Positions 1 through 9,054 of a DNA stretch of 20,915 bases are shown here, one piece after another. Source of the DNA: Gammaproteobacteria bacterium. GTDB taxonomy: Bacteria > Pseudomonadota > Gammaproteobacteria > Competibacterales > Competibacteraceae. Where the stretch lies: assembly GCA_020047885.1 (NCBI GenBank), contig JAIFNF010000077.1, positions 1 to 20,915 of the forward strand, read 5' to 3'. How positions within the stretch are numbered: the stretch's first letter is position 1; each line of letters begins with the position of its first letter. The notes under the pieces were generated by a model. The model saw nothing but the letters and a program-made list of their open reading frames with translations. It did not search any database and was not told the origin of the DNA. A program made the position numbers and the translations under genes.

Positions 1-963
1 CCCGCGCCGTTGCTCAAAAATATCGACATCACCGTCGTTGGCGCAGTCACTCGCAACGCGCAGGGCGACATTGAACTCGACCGGATGATTGCACCGCTAC
101 ACGACCGGCAAGGCGACATCGCGGCCTGGTGTCTGGTGATTCCCTTTCTGCGCCCCGGCGATGTGCCCCGCGTATCCACCGAGGGCGATGCTTATCTGGA
201 AGGCGTCCGCTTGCTGTATCGGCAAACGCTGGATTACGCACTGGAGCGCTGGGAAAATCGTCAGGCCATTATCGCGCTCGGTCATTGCCACACCAGCGGC
301 GGCGTCACTTCCGAGGATTCCGAGCGGCGCATTGTCATCGGTGGCGCAGAAGCTCTGCCCGTGGATACCTTCGATCGTGCCATCGCCTACGTCGCTTTGG
401 GGCATTTACACCGTGCGCAGCAGGTGGGCGATCACAAACGGGTGCGCTATTGCGGCAGTCCCCTGCCCATGTCCTTCACCGAGATCCACTACCACCACCA
501 AGTCTTGCGTATCGACCTCGACGGTGGCGCGATCCGGGAAATTACCCCCATCCGCGTCCCGCGCCCGGTGGATTTGTTGCGAATTCCGCAAGACCCCGCG
601 CCCATCAATGAGGTCATGCGTCAGTTGCAGGCGCTGGAATTACCCGACCGCCCCCGGAATGAACAGCCCTATCTCCAGGTGCGGGTGCAGTTGACCGCCC
701 CGGAACCCGGACTGCGGGCGAAAATCGACGCCGTTCTCGACAATAAGCCGGTGCGACTGGCTCGGATCGAAGTCACCCACGGCAACAGCGCCAGCGGAAC
801 TGCCCATCCCGGTTATCACTCCCTGGATGATCTGGAACGGCTGCAACCGACCGACATCTTCAAAAAGCTCTATCAGCGCAAATACCCGAATACCGAACCT
901 GACGCAGCCTTACTCACTGCCTTTACCGAGTTGCTGAACGCCCAACCAGAGGCCGCGCCATGA
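1..963 (+). CDS. sbcD: Exonuclease subunit SbcD, 5'-truncated by the window edge
   Basis: This is the C-terminal part (about 320 residues) of SbcD, the Mre11-type metallo-phosphoesterase nuclease subunit of SbcCD. With SbcC it cleaves DNA hairpins and processes double-strand ends. The frame is open from base 1, so the TTG at 10 is not the start: the N-terminal metal-binding motifs (DxH, GDxxD, GNHD) lie upstream of the window. Visible family signatures are ALGHCHTSGG (about residues 92-101 of the visible part) and VALGHLHRAQ, the late GHxH-type metal-ligand motifs, followed by YCGSPLPMSF. The C-terminal third matches the SbcD capping domain. The stop overlaps the sbcC start as ATGA at 960-963, so the two subunits are probably translationally coupled. 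Identification is firm; only the start is missing. Confidence 0.96.
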   Translation, partial: PAPLLKNIDITVVGAVTRNAQGDIELDRMIAPLHDRQGDIAAWCLVIPFLRPGDVPRVSTEGDAYLEGVRLLYRQTLDYALERWENRQAIIALGHCHTSGGVTSEDSERRIVIGGAEALPVDTFDRAIAYVALGHLHRAQQVGDHKRVRYCGSPLPMSFTEIHYHHQVLRIDLDGGAIREITPIRVPRPVDLLRIPQDPAPINEVMRQLQALELPDRPRNEQPYLQVRVQLTAPEPGLRAKIDAVLDNKPVRLARIEVTHGNSASGTAHPGYHSLDDLERLQPTDIFKKLYQRKYPNTEPDAALLTAFTELLNAQPEAAP

Positions 964-3900
964 GAATCCTGGCCATTCGCGGTAAGAATCTGGCCTCGCT
1001 GGCGGGTGACTTTGAACTGCACTTCCGCCAGGATCCCCTGGCCACTGCGGGCCTGTTCGCGATATGCGGCCCTACTGGCTCCGGGAAAAGCACCCTGCTC
1101 GATGCCCTATGTCTGGCGTTGTATGACGAAACCCCGCGCCTGACCCGCGCTGCGGTCAAGGGCGTCAGTCTGCCGGATGTCGGCAAGGACACCATCACCC
1201 CGCAGGATTCACGCAACCTGCTGCGCCGGGGAACCGGGGAAGGCTTCGCCGAGGTGGACTTTGTCGGCAACGACGGGATTGAGTACGGCGCTCGCTGGAG
1301 TGTGCGCCGCGCCCAGAGCAAGCCCGGCGGCAAGCTGCAAAATTCCGAACTAGTCCTGAAAATCCTGGGTAGCGGGCAACCGATCGGGCGGGGGAAAACC
1401 GAAGTCCAACAGGCGATCCGCGACCGGGTGGGTCTATCGTTCCCGCAATTCACCCGCGCTGTGCTGCTCGCGCAAAACGAATTCGCCGCTTTCCTGAAAG
1501 CCAATGACAACGAACGGGCGGAACTGCTGGAAACCCTGACCGGCCTGGACGTTTACACCGGCATTTCCATTCGCGCCTTCGAACGCGCCCGAAATGAACA
1601 GAAAAACCTGGACGCCTTGCAGACCCAGTGCGCCGGTCAGCAACCCCTGGACGATGAAGCCCGTGCCCTGCTGGAACAAACCCTGACGGCTGCCCAACTC
1701 GACACCAGGACTCTCGACCAGCGCAAAGACGAACTGGAAAGCCAGCAGCGCTGGCATCAACAGTGGCGGCAATTTCAACAGCAGGAACAGCAGGCGCTGG
1801 ACACCGTTCAGAATGCGCGCACCACCCAGCAGGTCGCTGCACCCCGGCAACGCCAATTAACCCAGGTGGACGCGGTACAAGCTGCCCGTCCTTTGGTAAG
1901 CGAGGTAGACCGCGCGGCCACGGAAGTTGAACTCCGCCGCCAAGCCGTACAGGGTGCCGAGCAACAGCGTGACGAGGCGCAACGCCTCCTGCAACAGGCG
2001 GAAGCCACCAGAACGCAAGCCGATCAAGCAGTTAAAGCCGCTGAACAGCAACGCACCGACGCCAGCGACGCCCTCAACCAGGCACGTCGTCTGGATACCG
2101 AAATCAACACGCTCACCCCCGGTCATGGCAGCGCCGCTAACGCCTTGAAGGAAGCCCGGCAGGCTGAGGTTGAGGCGCAGCAGCAGCTCGAAGGCAAACA
2201 GACCGAGCGCCAGCAGGTCGCCCAGCAACTGCAAACCGCTCAGGACTGGCTGACCAAGCACCAACTCCTGCAAACGCTGGCCGAAGACTGGCCGCGCTGG
2301 GATGTGCTGCTCAAGGATGCCGCGACTCTACAAAACAGCCTGCGCGAGGCAGAACAGAAAGTCGTTGCCAGTCAGCAGGACTTGCAGAACAAGCAGCAGG
2401 AACGGGATAAAGCCGGTGATCAGTCCGCCAAAGCCGAAACTGCGCTGCACACTGCAGAAACCCGGTTACAGGTCGCTCTCGCGGAACTGGCCGGCTTCGA
2501 TACCGAAACGCTGGCGACGCGGCGTCAAACCGCCCAAACCCGCACTGATCAACTGGCGAGCGCGGAACATTTATGGACAACCCTCAGCGCGGCTCAGACC
2601 CAGCGCGATAAACTCGACGCTGAAAGCCGCACGCTCCAGGAACAGGTCGCGCAGGCGGAAACGGCGCTGAATCAGCTTGCGGCTGAAAAGCCCACGACGA
2701 CCGCCCGGCTGGAACAAGCGGAAAAGTCGCTGAAAACCGCGGAAGTCGCCAACACTAAAAATGTCGAAACGCTACGCGCCAGTCTGGAAACCGGTTCCCC
2801 CTGCCCGGTCTGCGGAGCCACCGACCATCCCTACGCCACCGGTGATGCGCCCTCCCGCGCCATGCTGACCAGCCTCAAGGCGGAAGTCAGCGAATGCCGG
2901 AAAGTCCTGGAGGCGCTGGTCGCTGCGGAAGCCACTCAGCACACCCAACGCGACCATCACCGCCAGCGGCTGACCGTTCTGATCGGGGAACAGGCATCGC
3001 TGACTGCCGCGCTGCAACGCGATACCACGGCCTGGAATGCGCACCCGCTTACTGCCGAATTGACTGACATTGCTGCTGCTGAACGTTCCGCCTGGTTCAC
3101 CGACCAGCAGCAACGAACGCAGAACGATTTGGACGCCATCGCCCAACAGGAAAGCGCTCAACGGAAAGTCGCCAAACAGCGGGACGACGCCCAGAAAGCC
3201 CGGGATCAGGCTCAGAAGCAACATTCCACCGCGCAGAATGCTCTCAACGCGGCACAAACCGCTTTCGATCAAGCGACTCAGGCCGTCCAGATCGCACAGG
3301 AACGGCAAACCGACGGTGCCGGTCAACTGGCGGAACGGCTGAATGCCTTGGACGCGGCATTTTCCGGTTATGACTGGCGTCCCTTGTGGCACGCCGATCC
3401 GGTTCAGTTCCATAACCAGCGGCGGCAAAAAGTCGAGCAGTGGAAGGATCAAAGCCAAAAAGCGGAACAGTGGAAGCAACAACTCGTTACTTTCGATACT
3501 GAAATCAGCAACTTTATAGCAACCACCGCCGATAAAGCCGCGCAACGTCAGCGTACCGATGAAGCGTTCCAGACTATCGACCGTGACCTCCAGACTCGAC
3601 GTCAGCAGCGTCAAACCCTGTTCAATGGCCGTGCGGTTGCCGAAATTGAAGCGCAATTGACCAAAGCGATTGACGACGCCCGACGCCAACTCCAGCAACA
3701 GGAGGCGGTCGCACAACACGCCGGACAGACCCAGGCCAGTGCTGAAACCGGGCTGAAACAGGAACAGAAAGCCCTCGCTGGATACCAGCAAGCCGTGGAA
3801 CAAGCCACGACCGCACTGCAACAATGGCTCGCTGATTTCAACGCCCGCACTCCCGACGCTGCGCTGGACGTTCCCACCCTCCGCGCCCTGCTGCTCCACG

Positions 3901-4712
3901 ATAGCGCCTGGTTAAAGCGGGAGCGGGAGATGCTTCAGGCGCTGGCAGACACCGTCATCAAGGCTGAAACGGCCCTCAAGGAACGCCGAACACAACGGGA
4001 AGCGCATGAACAGCAACGCAATAATCTGGATTCTGCGGAAACCGTGCAGGAAGCGCAGCAAAAGACCCTAGCCGATTTGAACGTAGCGCGGAGCCGGGCG
4101 ACGGAGGCCGAACTCAATCTGCGTCAGGACAATGAGCGGCGTGAAAAAACCCGCGATTTACAGGCCAGTATTGCCCAACAGGAAAGGATCGCCGGGATTT
4201 GGAATCAGCTCAGCGACCTGATCGGTTCCGCCGACGGCAAAAAATTCCGCAACCATGCCCAACAGTTCACCCTGGATGTACTGCTCGGCTACGCGAATCA
4301 CCACCTTGCCGACATCTCGCGCCGCTACCGACTGGAGCGGGTACCGGATACCCTGGCACTGATGGTGGTTGATCAGGATATGGGGGATGAATGTCGCTCA
4401 GTGCATTCCCTGTCCGGCGGCGAATCGTTCCTGGTCTCCCTGGCGCTGGCGCTCGGGCTGGCGTCGTTGTCCTCCAACCGGGTGCGGGTCGAATCCCTGT
4501 TTATCGACGAAGGCTTCGGCAGTCTGGACGCGGACACCCTGCGCGTGGCGATGGACGCTCTGGATCGTCTGCAAGCCCAGGGGCGCAAGGTCGGCGTGAT
4601 TTCCCATGTGCAGGAAATGACCGAACGGATCGGCGTGCAAATTCAGGTCCAGCGCCAATTGGGGGGAAAGAGTTGTATTGAGGTGCTGCCCCGCATGGAG
4701 AATTCATGTTGA
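960..4712 (+). CDS. sbcC: Exonuclease subunit SbcC (Rad50-type SMC ATPase)
   Basis: SbcC is the ATPase partner of SbcD; the complex binds DNA ends and cuts hairpins and blocked ends in the cytoplasm. The 1250 residues show a complete Rad50 layout. Walker A GPTGSGKS is at 37-44. A long, very Gln/Ala-rich coiled coil runs from about 200 to 1080, with a zinc hook CPVC (C615, C618) at its apex. The ABC signature LSGGE is at 1151-1155, and Walker B with D-loop, FIDEGFGSLD, is at 1181-1190. The ATG lies within the ATGA overlap with sbcD. The protein is longer than the E. coli enzyme (about 1050 residues); the excess appears to be coiled coil. No internal stop or frame break is visible. Many antiparallel open frames across this gene are by-products of its base composition. 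Confidence 0.97.
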   Translation: MRILAIRGKNLASLAGDFELHFRQDPLATAGLFAICGPTGSGKSTLLDALCLALYDETPRLTRAAVKGVSLPDVGKDTITPQDSRNLLRRGTGEGFAEVDFVGNDGIEYGARWSVRRAQSKPGGKLQNSELVLKILGSGQPIGRGKTEVQQAIRDRVGLSFPQFTRAVLLAQNEFAAFLKANDNERAELLETLTGLDVYTGISIRAFERARNEQKNLDALQTQCAGQQPLDDEARALLEQTLTAAQLDTRTLDQRKDELESQQRWHQQWRQFQQQEQQALDTVQNARTTQQVAAPRQRQLTQVDAVQAARPLVSEVDRAATEVELRRQAVQGAEQQRDEAQRLLQQAEATRTQADQAVKAAEQQRTDASDALNQARRLDTEINTLTPGHGSAANALKEARQAEVEAQQQLEGKQTERQQVAQQLQTAQDWLTKHQLLQTLAEDWPRWDVLLKDAATLQNSLREAEQKVVASQQDLQNKQQERDKAGDQSAKAETALHTAETRLQVALAELAGFDTETLATRRQTAQTRTDQLASAEHLWTTLSAAQTQRDKLDAESRTLQEQVAQAETALNQLAAEKPTTTARLEQAEKSLKTAEVANTKNVETLRASLETGSPCPVCGATDHPYATGDAPSRAMLTSLKAEVSECRKVLEALVAAEATQHTQRDHHRQRLTVLIGEQASLTAALQRDTTAWNAHPLTAELTDIAAAERSAWFTDQQQRTQNDLDAIAQQESAQRKVAKQRDDAQKARDQAQKQHSTAQNALNAAQTAFDQATQAVQIAQERQTDGAGQLAERLNALDAAFSGYDWRPLWHADPVQFHNQRRQKVEQWKDQSQKAEQWKQQLVTFDTEISNFIATTADKAAQRQRTDEAFQTIDRDLQTRRQQRQTLFNGRAVAEIEAQLTKAIDDARRQLQQQEAVAQHAGQTQASAETGLKQEQKALAGYQQAVEQATTALQQWLADFNARTPDAALDVPTLRALLLHDSAWLKREREMLQALADTVIKAETALKERRTQREAHEQQRNNLDSAETVQEAQQKTLADLNVARSRATEAELNLRQDNERREKTRDLQASIAQQERIAGIWNQLSDLIGSADGKKFRNHAQQFTLDVLLGYANHHLADISRRYRLERVPDTLALMVVDQDMGDECRSVHSLSGGESFLVSLALALGLASLSSNRVRVESLFIDEGFGSLDADTLRVAMDALDRLQAQGRKVGVISHVQEMTERIGVQIQVQRQLGGKSCIEVLPRMENSC

Positions 4713-4867
4713 TTAACCTACTTTGAAGCTAACGGTCATCGACGATGTGCTGATCATGTCTTTCAAGGAGCTTTAAATCATGAAATGAAGTCAGAGCTGC
4801 ATAGCTCGTAATAAACCCGTAGCCATCTTGGCAACCATCGCTCAGAAGTAAAGAGGACCCTCCTTTC
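4713..4867. other. sbcC-purM intergenic gap (155 bases)
   Basis: There is no recognisable gene here. The gap contains a strong Shine-Dalgarno-like AAGGAG followed by a two-codon frame (ATG AAA TGA, about 4779-4787) and a short perfect inverted repeat, GAGCT/AGCTC (4794-4798 and 4803-4807). That repeat is not followed by a T-run and so does not look like an intrinsic terminator. A purMN promoter is expected here, but no convincing -35/-10 pair or PurR-type operator could be picked out by eye. Confidence 0.5.
4852..4857 (+). promoter_or_regulatory. Ribosome binding site of purM
   Basis: AGAGGA lies 10 bases upstream of the GTG at 4868 and supports that GTG as the purM start. No in-frame ATG gives a better start, and the conserved PurM N-terminus ([13 protein letters not shown]) begins only 12 codons later. 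The spacing is slightly long. Confidence 0.55.
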
Positions 4868-5923
4868 GTGAATCCTTCACCGCACACTTCCCCCGCACTC
4901 AGCTACCGCGATGCCGGGGTTGATATCGATGCCGGCAATCGCCTGGTGGATCGCATCAAACCCCATGCCCGGCGTACCTTGCGACCCGGCGTTCTCGGCG
5001 GACTGGGCGGTTTCGGCGCTCTGTTTGAATTGCCACTGGATCGCTATCGTCAACCGGTACTGGTCTCCGGCACGGATGGCGTTGGCACCAAGTTGAAACT
5101 GGCGCTGGAACTGCGTCGGCATGACACCATCGGTATTGACCTGGTCGCCATGTGCGTTAATGACGTGCTGGTGGTTGGCGCTGAACCGTTGTTCTTTCTC
5201 GACTATTACGCCACTGGCCAACTGGATGTTGATGTCGCTGCGGACGTGATTAAAGGCATTGCCGACGGGTGCGAACAGGCCGGCGCGGCGCTGGTGGGTG
5301 GGGAAACCGCGGAAATGCCGGGGATGTACCACGACGGGGATTATGACCTGGCCGGGTTCTGCGTCGGCGTGGTTGAAAAAGCCAACATTATCGACGGCAG
5401 CCGTGTGCAACCGGGCGACGTGCTACTGGCGCTGGCCTCTTCCGGCCCGCATTCCAATGGTTATTCACTAATCCGCAAAATTCTCGCAGTCAGCGGCGCG
5501 ACGCTGGATCAACCACTTGCCGAAGGCTGTACCCTGGGCGAGGCGCTACTGGCTCCCACCCGTATCTACGTCAAGCCGGTGCTGAAATTGCTGGAGACGC
5601 TGGATGTGAAAGCCATCGCTCACATTACCGGTGGCGGCTTAACCGAGAATCTGCCGCGTGTTCTGCCTACCGGCGTCAAGGCGCACATCGATGCCGCCAG
5701 TTGGCCACGCCCGGCGATCTTTGAATGGCTGCAACAGCAAGGCGGCGTCAGCGAGGTGGAAATGTGGCGAACCTTTAATTGCGGGGTCGGCATGATCCTC
5801 TGTATCGCTGCAGAAAATGCTGATCAGGCGCTGACCCAGTTGCGGGAAGCCGGTGAAACTGCCTGGAACATTGGCCAGATTACGGCTGGCGAAGGGCAAC
5901 CGGTCGTGGACTTTCAACCATGA
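4868..5923 (+). CDS. purM: Phosphoribosylformylglycinamidine cyclo-ligase (AIR synthetase)
   Basis: PurM catalyses the ATP-dependent cyclisation of formylglycinamidine ribonucleotide to aminoimidazole ribonucleotide, the fifth step of de novo purine synthesis. The 351 residues match the usual length (about 345). Family motifs appear in order: [12 protein letters not shown] (13-24), GTDGVGTK (68-75, nucleotide binding), the [12 protein letters not shown] stretch (89-100), [11 protein letters not shown] (144-154), then SGPHSNGYS and [13 protein letters not shown]. The start is GTG, preceded by AGAGGA. The stop overlaps purN as ATGA at 5920-5923, giving the classic purMN pair. Nothing is odd in the sequence; both domains are complete. 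Confidence 0.97.
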   Translation: MNPSPHTSPALSYRDAGVDIDAGNRLVDRIKPHARRTLRPGVLGGLGGFGALFELPLDRYRQPVLVSGTDGVGTKLKLALELRRHDTIGIDLVAMCVNDVLVVGAEPLFFLDYYATGQLDVDVAADVIKGIADGCEQAGAALVGGETAEMPGMYHDGDYDLAGFCVGVVEKANIIDGSRVQPGDVLLALASSGPHSNGYSLIRKILAVSGATLDQPLAEGCTLGEALLAPTRIYVKPVLKLLETLDVKAIAHITGGGLTENLPRVLPTGVKAHIDAASWPRPAIFEWLQQQGGVSEVEMWRTFNCGVGMILCIAAENADQALTQLREAGETAWNIGQITAGEGQPVVDFQP

Positions 5924-6582
5924 GCGCTGCACGAAAATGCCGACTGGTGGTGCTGATTTCCGGGCGCGGCAGTAATCTACAGGCGATTCTCGATCAAGCC
6001 GCCAGTGGTGAATTACCGGTCGATATCACTGCCGTCATCAGCAACCGGCCCGGCGTACCGGGTCTCGAACGGGCGCAACAGGCCGGCGTTCCGGCGCTGG
6101 AACTGGATCACCAAGCGTTTCCCGACCGTCCGGAATTTGAAACGGCGTTGAGCGCACTGATCGACCGTCAGCAACCCGATTTAGTGATTCTGGCTGGATT
6201 CATGCGAATTCTAACCCCCGGTTTCACCAGCCATTACCGGGGGCAAATGTTCAACATCCACCCCTCGCTCCTGCCTAAATTTCCGGGACTGCACACTCAC
6301 GAACGGGCGTTGGCTGCGAGAGAAACCGAGCATGGCGCGACCATTCATTTCGTGACGGAGGAACTGGATGGCGGCCCGATCATCGTGCAGGCGCGGGTTC
6401 CGGTGCTGCCCAATGATCATCCTGATAAGTTGGCAGCGCGGGTGCTGGCGCAGGAACACCGTTTGTATCCACAGGCGATTCGCTGGTTTGCCGAGGGGCG
6501 GGTGCGCCTGGCGGGAGAACAGGTGGAGTTTGACGGACAACCGCTGACAGCGCCGTTGCGGTTGGAAGATTTCGCCGGTTAA
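5920..6582 (+). CDS. purN: Phosphoribosylglycinamide formyltransferase (GAR transformylase)
   Basis: PurN transfers the formyl group of 10-formyltetrahydrofolate to GAR, the third step of de novo purine synthesis. The 220 residues contain the N-terminal nucleotide loop [10 protein letters not shown] (14-23) and the folate-site segment GFMRILTP. The catalytic triad is N112 and H114 in the NIHPSLLP motif plus D150 in the EELDGGPII motif, matching N106, H108 and D144 of the E. coli enzyme. The start overlaps the purM stop by 4 bases. The stop TAA at 6580-6582 overlaps the stop of the convergent Uma2-family gene, so the two transcripts meet with no room for a terminator between them. Confidence 0.97.
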   Translation: MSAARKCRLVVLISGRGSNLQAILDQAASGELPVDITAVISNRPGVPGLERAQQAGVPALELDHQAFPDRPEFETALSALIDRQQPDLVILAGFMRILTPGFTSHYRGQMFNIHPSLLPKFPGLHTHERALAARETEHGATIHFVTEELDGGPIIVQARVPVLPNDHPDKLAARVLAQEHRLYPQAIRWFAEGRVRLAGEQVEFDGQPLTAPLRLEDFAG

Positions 6583-7187
6583 ATGAAGACCTCACTCAGA
6601 CGGATTTCCGCTTGGGGTAGCAGCACGGGTGCCAGCACACCTTCACGCACTTGCAGCCGGGTCTGATAATGACCGCTCGCCGGTTCCAGATCGCGATAGA
6701 TCTCAATATGGCGGCGTTTGGGTCCGACGACTAGCCACACTTCGGGGACGCCATGCCGGGCATAGAGTGGCACCTTGGTCTTGCGGTCAAACTGTATCGT
6801 GCTGTCCGATACCTCAATGAGTAGCAAGACATCCTGAGGGCATGGATGCGCATTCAAGTAGTAATCAGCACGGGGGCGCAGCAGGGTTAAATCAGGCTCT
6901 GGTTCAGAACGCTGACTGAGAACCAAGGGGCTTTGTACACGAACCAGCGCCATATCTCCAACGATCCTTGCAAATAATCGATCAAGAATACTCACCGTTC
7001 CCGCATGAAAACTACCTATCGGTGCCATATCAAATAATTCCCCCTCGATAAGTTCTATCCGCGTTTTTGGATGAATAAAGCCGGTTTTCCCCATCCGGTG
7101 AAAATCGGCTACATTCCAGAGACGCCGTCTTGGATAAGACCCAAAAGTCGTTGCAGTTTCAGCATTTATTAGCATAGGTAGCGACAC
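6579..7187 (-). CDS. Uma2-family (DUF820) putative PD-(D/E)xK endonuclease
   Basis: The 202-residue protein has the Uma2/DUF820 pattern, a restriction-endonuclease-like fold whose biological role is largely unknown. Visible family marks are IELIEGELFDM (about 44-54), the PD-like EPDLTLL with D99, then LLIEVSDST with E125 and a lysine shortly after (K138 in TKVPLYARHG). These give a plausible D...E...K catalytic set. They are followed by GVPEVWLV, typical of the family. The start is GTG at 7187, supported by a strong AGGAGG 5 bases upstream. It is the last gene of an apbC-dcd-Uma2 run, 23 bases after dcd, and converges on purN with overlapping stops. Such genes are common in environmental bacteria, often in many copies. 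Nuclease activity is inferred from the fold only. Confidence 0.85.
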   Translation of the reverse strand: MSLPMLINAETATTFGSYPRRRLWNVADFHRMGKTGFIHPKTRIELIEGELFDMAPIGSFHAGTVSILDRLFARIVGDMALVRVQSPLVLSQRSEPEPDLTLLRPRADYYLNAHPCPQDVLLLIEVSDSTIQFDRKTKVPLYARHGVPEVWLVVGPKRRHIEIYRDLEPASGHYQTRLQVREGVLAPVLLPQAEIRLSEVFI

Positions 7188-7192
7188 ATTTT

Positions 7193-7198
7193 CCTCCT
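7193..7198 (-). promoter_or_regulatory. Ribosome binding site of the Uma2-family gene
   Basis: A consensus AGGAGG on the minus strand lies 5 bases before the GTG at 7187. It decides this start over the in-frame ATG four codons later and over the out-of-frame ATG at 7189. Confidence 0.75.
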
Positions 7199-7210
7199 CA
7201 AATCAGTATT

Positions 7211-7813
7211 TCAGCGACCCTTTTCAAGCGGTTCATCATCGCCAATCCGGCTGGGCGTCGGGCCGGTTTGCCGCTTATATTTAGCGTCAAGCCGCTTACC
7301 ATAAGGCCGCAGAGCCGGACCACTGAGCATCTCGAAGCTAATCGCGCAAATCGCCATACCGGGTCGCAATGCCAGGGGCAATTTGCCACTGTTAAAACAC
7401 TCCAGCACCACCGCCCCACTCCAACCCGGATCAATGCGGTGGGCGGTGACATGCACCATCAACCCCAGTCGGGCCAGGCTGGAGCGCCCGTCCAGCCAGC
7501 CCACCAGATCATCCGGCACCGTAATAGTTTCCGCCGTCACGGCCAGCGACAATTCGCCGGGATGGATAAAAAAGGCGTCATCGGCACCAATCCGAATCTC
7601 CTTGCCCATAATCCGGTTGATCGCATGATCCACCTCCTCACGCGGCCCGCTCAGGTCGATATGAGAGGCCGCGTGGTCGTTGAATACCCGAAAGCGATGC
7701 CCCAGATGCAGATCCACACTGACGCCATTAATGCGGTTGGGCGCAGGGCGCGGCTCAATGCCGATTTTGCCCTCTTCCAGATAGCGTTCAATATCCCGGT
7801 CGCACAACCGCAT
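7211..7813 (-). CDS. dcd: dCTP deaminase
   Basis: Dcd deaminates dCTP to dUTP, the main source of dUMP for thymidylate synthesis in gammaproteobacteria. The 200 residues are collinear with the homotrimeric E. coli enzyme (193 residues). [13 protein letters not shown] lies near 26-38. The highly conserved core [20 protein letters not shown] starts at 109, and the catalytic glutamate is E138 in [19 protein letters not shown]. The monofunctional dcd type is favoured because the gammaproteobacterial core is nearly unchanged. The start is ATG with GAGGTGAG about 7 bases upstream. It sits 11 bases downstream of apbC and 23 bases upstream of the Uma2-family gene, so it is probably the middle gene of one transcript. 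Confidence 0.97.
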   Translation of the reverse strand: MRLCDRDIERYLEEGKIGIEPRPAPNRINGVSVDLHLGHRFRVFNDHAASHIDLSGPREEVDHAINRIMGKEIRIGADDAFFIHPGELSLAVTAETITVPDDLVGWLDGRSSLARLGLMVHVTAHRIDPGWSGAVVLECFNSGKLPLALRPGMAICAISFEMLSGPALRPYGKRLDAKYKRQTGPTPSRIGDDEPLEKGR

Positions 7814-7824
7814 GATGGCTCACC

Positions 7825-8916
7825 TCAGGTGTTCTGAATGACAATATTCGGGAATTTGTGGCTGTAATTCCGCGCCTGTAACGACAGCCGGGCTGCGGCG
7901 CGACGGGCGATGTCCCGATACAACTCCGCGATGCGGCTGGCCGGTTCCGCAACGACTGTGGGACGGCCATTATCCGTCTCCTCACGAATGCGGATATCCA
8001 GCGGCAAGGAACCGAGAAATGGCGCATGTTGTTCAGCCGCCATGCGCTCACCGCCGCCCGCGCCAAAGATATGCTCCTCATGGCCGCATTTTGAGCAGAT
8101 GTGGATACTCATATTCTCCACGATGCCCAGCACCGGTACTTCAACCTTTTCAAACATTTTCAAGCCCCGGCGGGCGTCCAAAAGAGCGATGTCCTGGGGC
8201 GTGGTGACAATAATCGCCCCACTGACTGGCACTTTCTGGGAGAGGGTCAACTGGGTATCCCCGGTTCCCGGCGGCAGGTCGATGATCAGATAATCCAGAT
8301 CATGCCAGCGGGTATCGCGCAATAACTGCTCCAGCGCCTGCGTGACCATTGGCCCGCGCCAGATCATCGGCGTCTCTTCTTCGATCAGATAGCCGATGGA
8401 CATGGACTGGATGTTGTAACTCATCACCGGCATCAGCGATTTGCCATCCGGCGATTCCGGTTGCTGACTGACGCCCAGCATCCGGGGCTGGCTGGGACCG
8501 TAAATGTCGGCGTCCAGCAACCCGACGCGTGCGCCCTCCACACTCAGCGCCAACGCCAGATTCACCGCTGTTGTGGACTTGCCGACCCCGCCCTTGCCGG
8601 ACGCGACCGCGATGATATTCCTCACCCCAGTGAGCGGCTTCAACCCCTTTTGCACCTCGTGGGCGATAATCTTGCTGTTGACCTTGACCACCGTTTCGCT
8701 GACGCCCGGCAGCGTCGCCAGCCGTTCGCGCAACGCCGCCATCAGGGTTTCCTGATAACCCAGCGCGGGAAAGCCCAGTTCGATATCCACCTCAATCCGC
8801 CCGGCCTCGATCCGAATCTGCTTCACGCACTTGGCGGTCACCAGATCCTGTTCCAAATAGGGGTCTACATAGCCTTTAAGGGCGTTTTCTACATCAGTGC
8901 GTGCGATAGCCGTCAT
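7825..8916 (-). CDS. apbC: Iron-sulfur cluster carrier ATPase ApbC/Mrp
   Basis: This is an Mrp/NBP35-family P-loop ATPase that binds and transfers Fe-S clusters in the cytoplasm. An N-terminal DUF59/MIP18-like domain covers about 1-85. The deviant Walker A of the family, GKGGVGKST, is at 107-115. DADIYGPSQPRMLG follows at 135-148 and the IDLPPGTGD segment at 212-220. The cluster-binding CxxC is C274-S-K-C277 in IHICSKCGHEE. At 363 residues it is a normal length (E. coli Mrp has about 370). The ATG at 8916 has GAGGAA 8 bases upstream. It is divergent from metG, a gene pair order also found in enteric bacteria, and is the first gene of the apbC-dcd-Uma2 run. Confidence 0.95.
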   Translation of the reverse strand: MTAIARTDVENALKGYVDPYLEQDLVTAKCVKQIRIEAGRIEVDIELGFPALGYQETLMAALRERLATLPGVSETVVKVNSKIIAHEVQKGLKPLTGVRNIIAVASGKGGVGKSTTAVNLALALSVEGARVGLLDADIYGPSQPRMLGVSQQPESPDGKSLMPVMSYNIQSMSIGYLIEEETPMIWRGPMVTQALEQLLRDTRWHDLDYLIIDLPPGTGDTQLTLSQKVPVSGAIIVTTPQDIALLDARRGLKMFEKVEVPVLGIVENMSIHICSKCGHEEHIFGAGGGERMAAEQHAPFLGSLPLDIRIREETDNGRPTVVAEPASRIAELYRDIARRAAARLSLQARNYSHKFPNIVIQNT

Positions 8917-9054
8917 CAGTCAGATTCCTCGTCAATTTTGGATGGCCTAATCATAGCCGGTTAGTGGCCGTCTCTCTCGATTTTTCCCGTTCACCGGATG
9001 ACAGATTGAGCCAAATACTGCTAAGTTAGCCCTCTTTTCCTGCCGCTACCCACA
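8917..9054. promoter_or_regulatory. Divergent apbC/metG promoter region
   Basis: This 138-base gap separates two divergent genes and must hold both promoters. For apbC a good -10 hexamer, TATGAT, is readable on the minus strand at 8950-8955, but no matching -35 is obvious. It overlaps an imperfect inverted repeat, GGCCTAA (8944-8950) against TTAGTGGCC (8961-8969). No clear promoter hexamers or riboswitch-like structure were found for metG. Promoter assignment is by inspection only. Confidence 0.45.

Noticed and set aside
10..963. sbcD starting at the TTG at position 10.
   Set aside because: The frame is open to base 1 and the essential N-terminal metal-binding motifs are missing, so the gene is cut by the window edge. 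The same applies to recB at the other end.
2772..3899. A 375-residue minus-strand frame opposite sbcC.
   Set aside because: It lies wholly antisense to the sbcC zinc hook and coiled coil, has no family features, and is explained by Gln/Ala-rich GC-biased codons lacking antisense stops.
4794..4807. GAGCT/AGCTC hairpin as an intrinsic terminator of sbcC.
   Set aside because: The stem is only 5 base pairs and no T-run follows.
8917..9054. A riboswitch or T-box-like leader for metG.
   Set aside because: The gap is short and no conserved leader structure or specifier-like arrangement could be seen; such leaders are not expected for metG in gammaproteobacteria.
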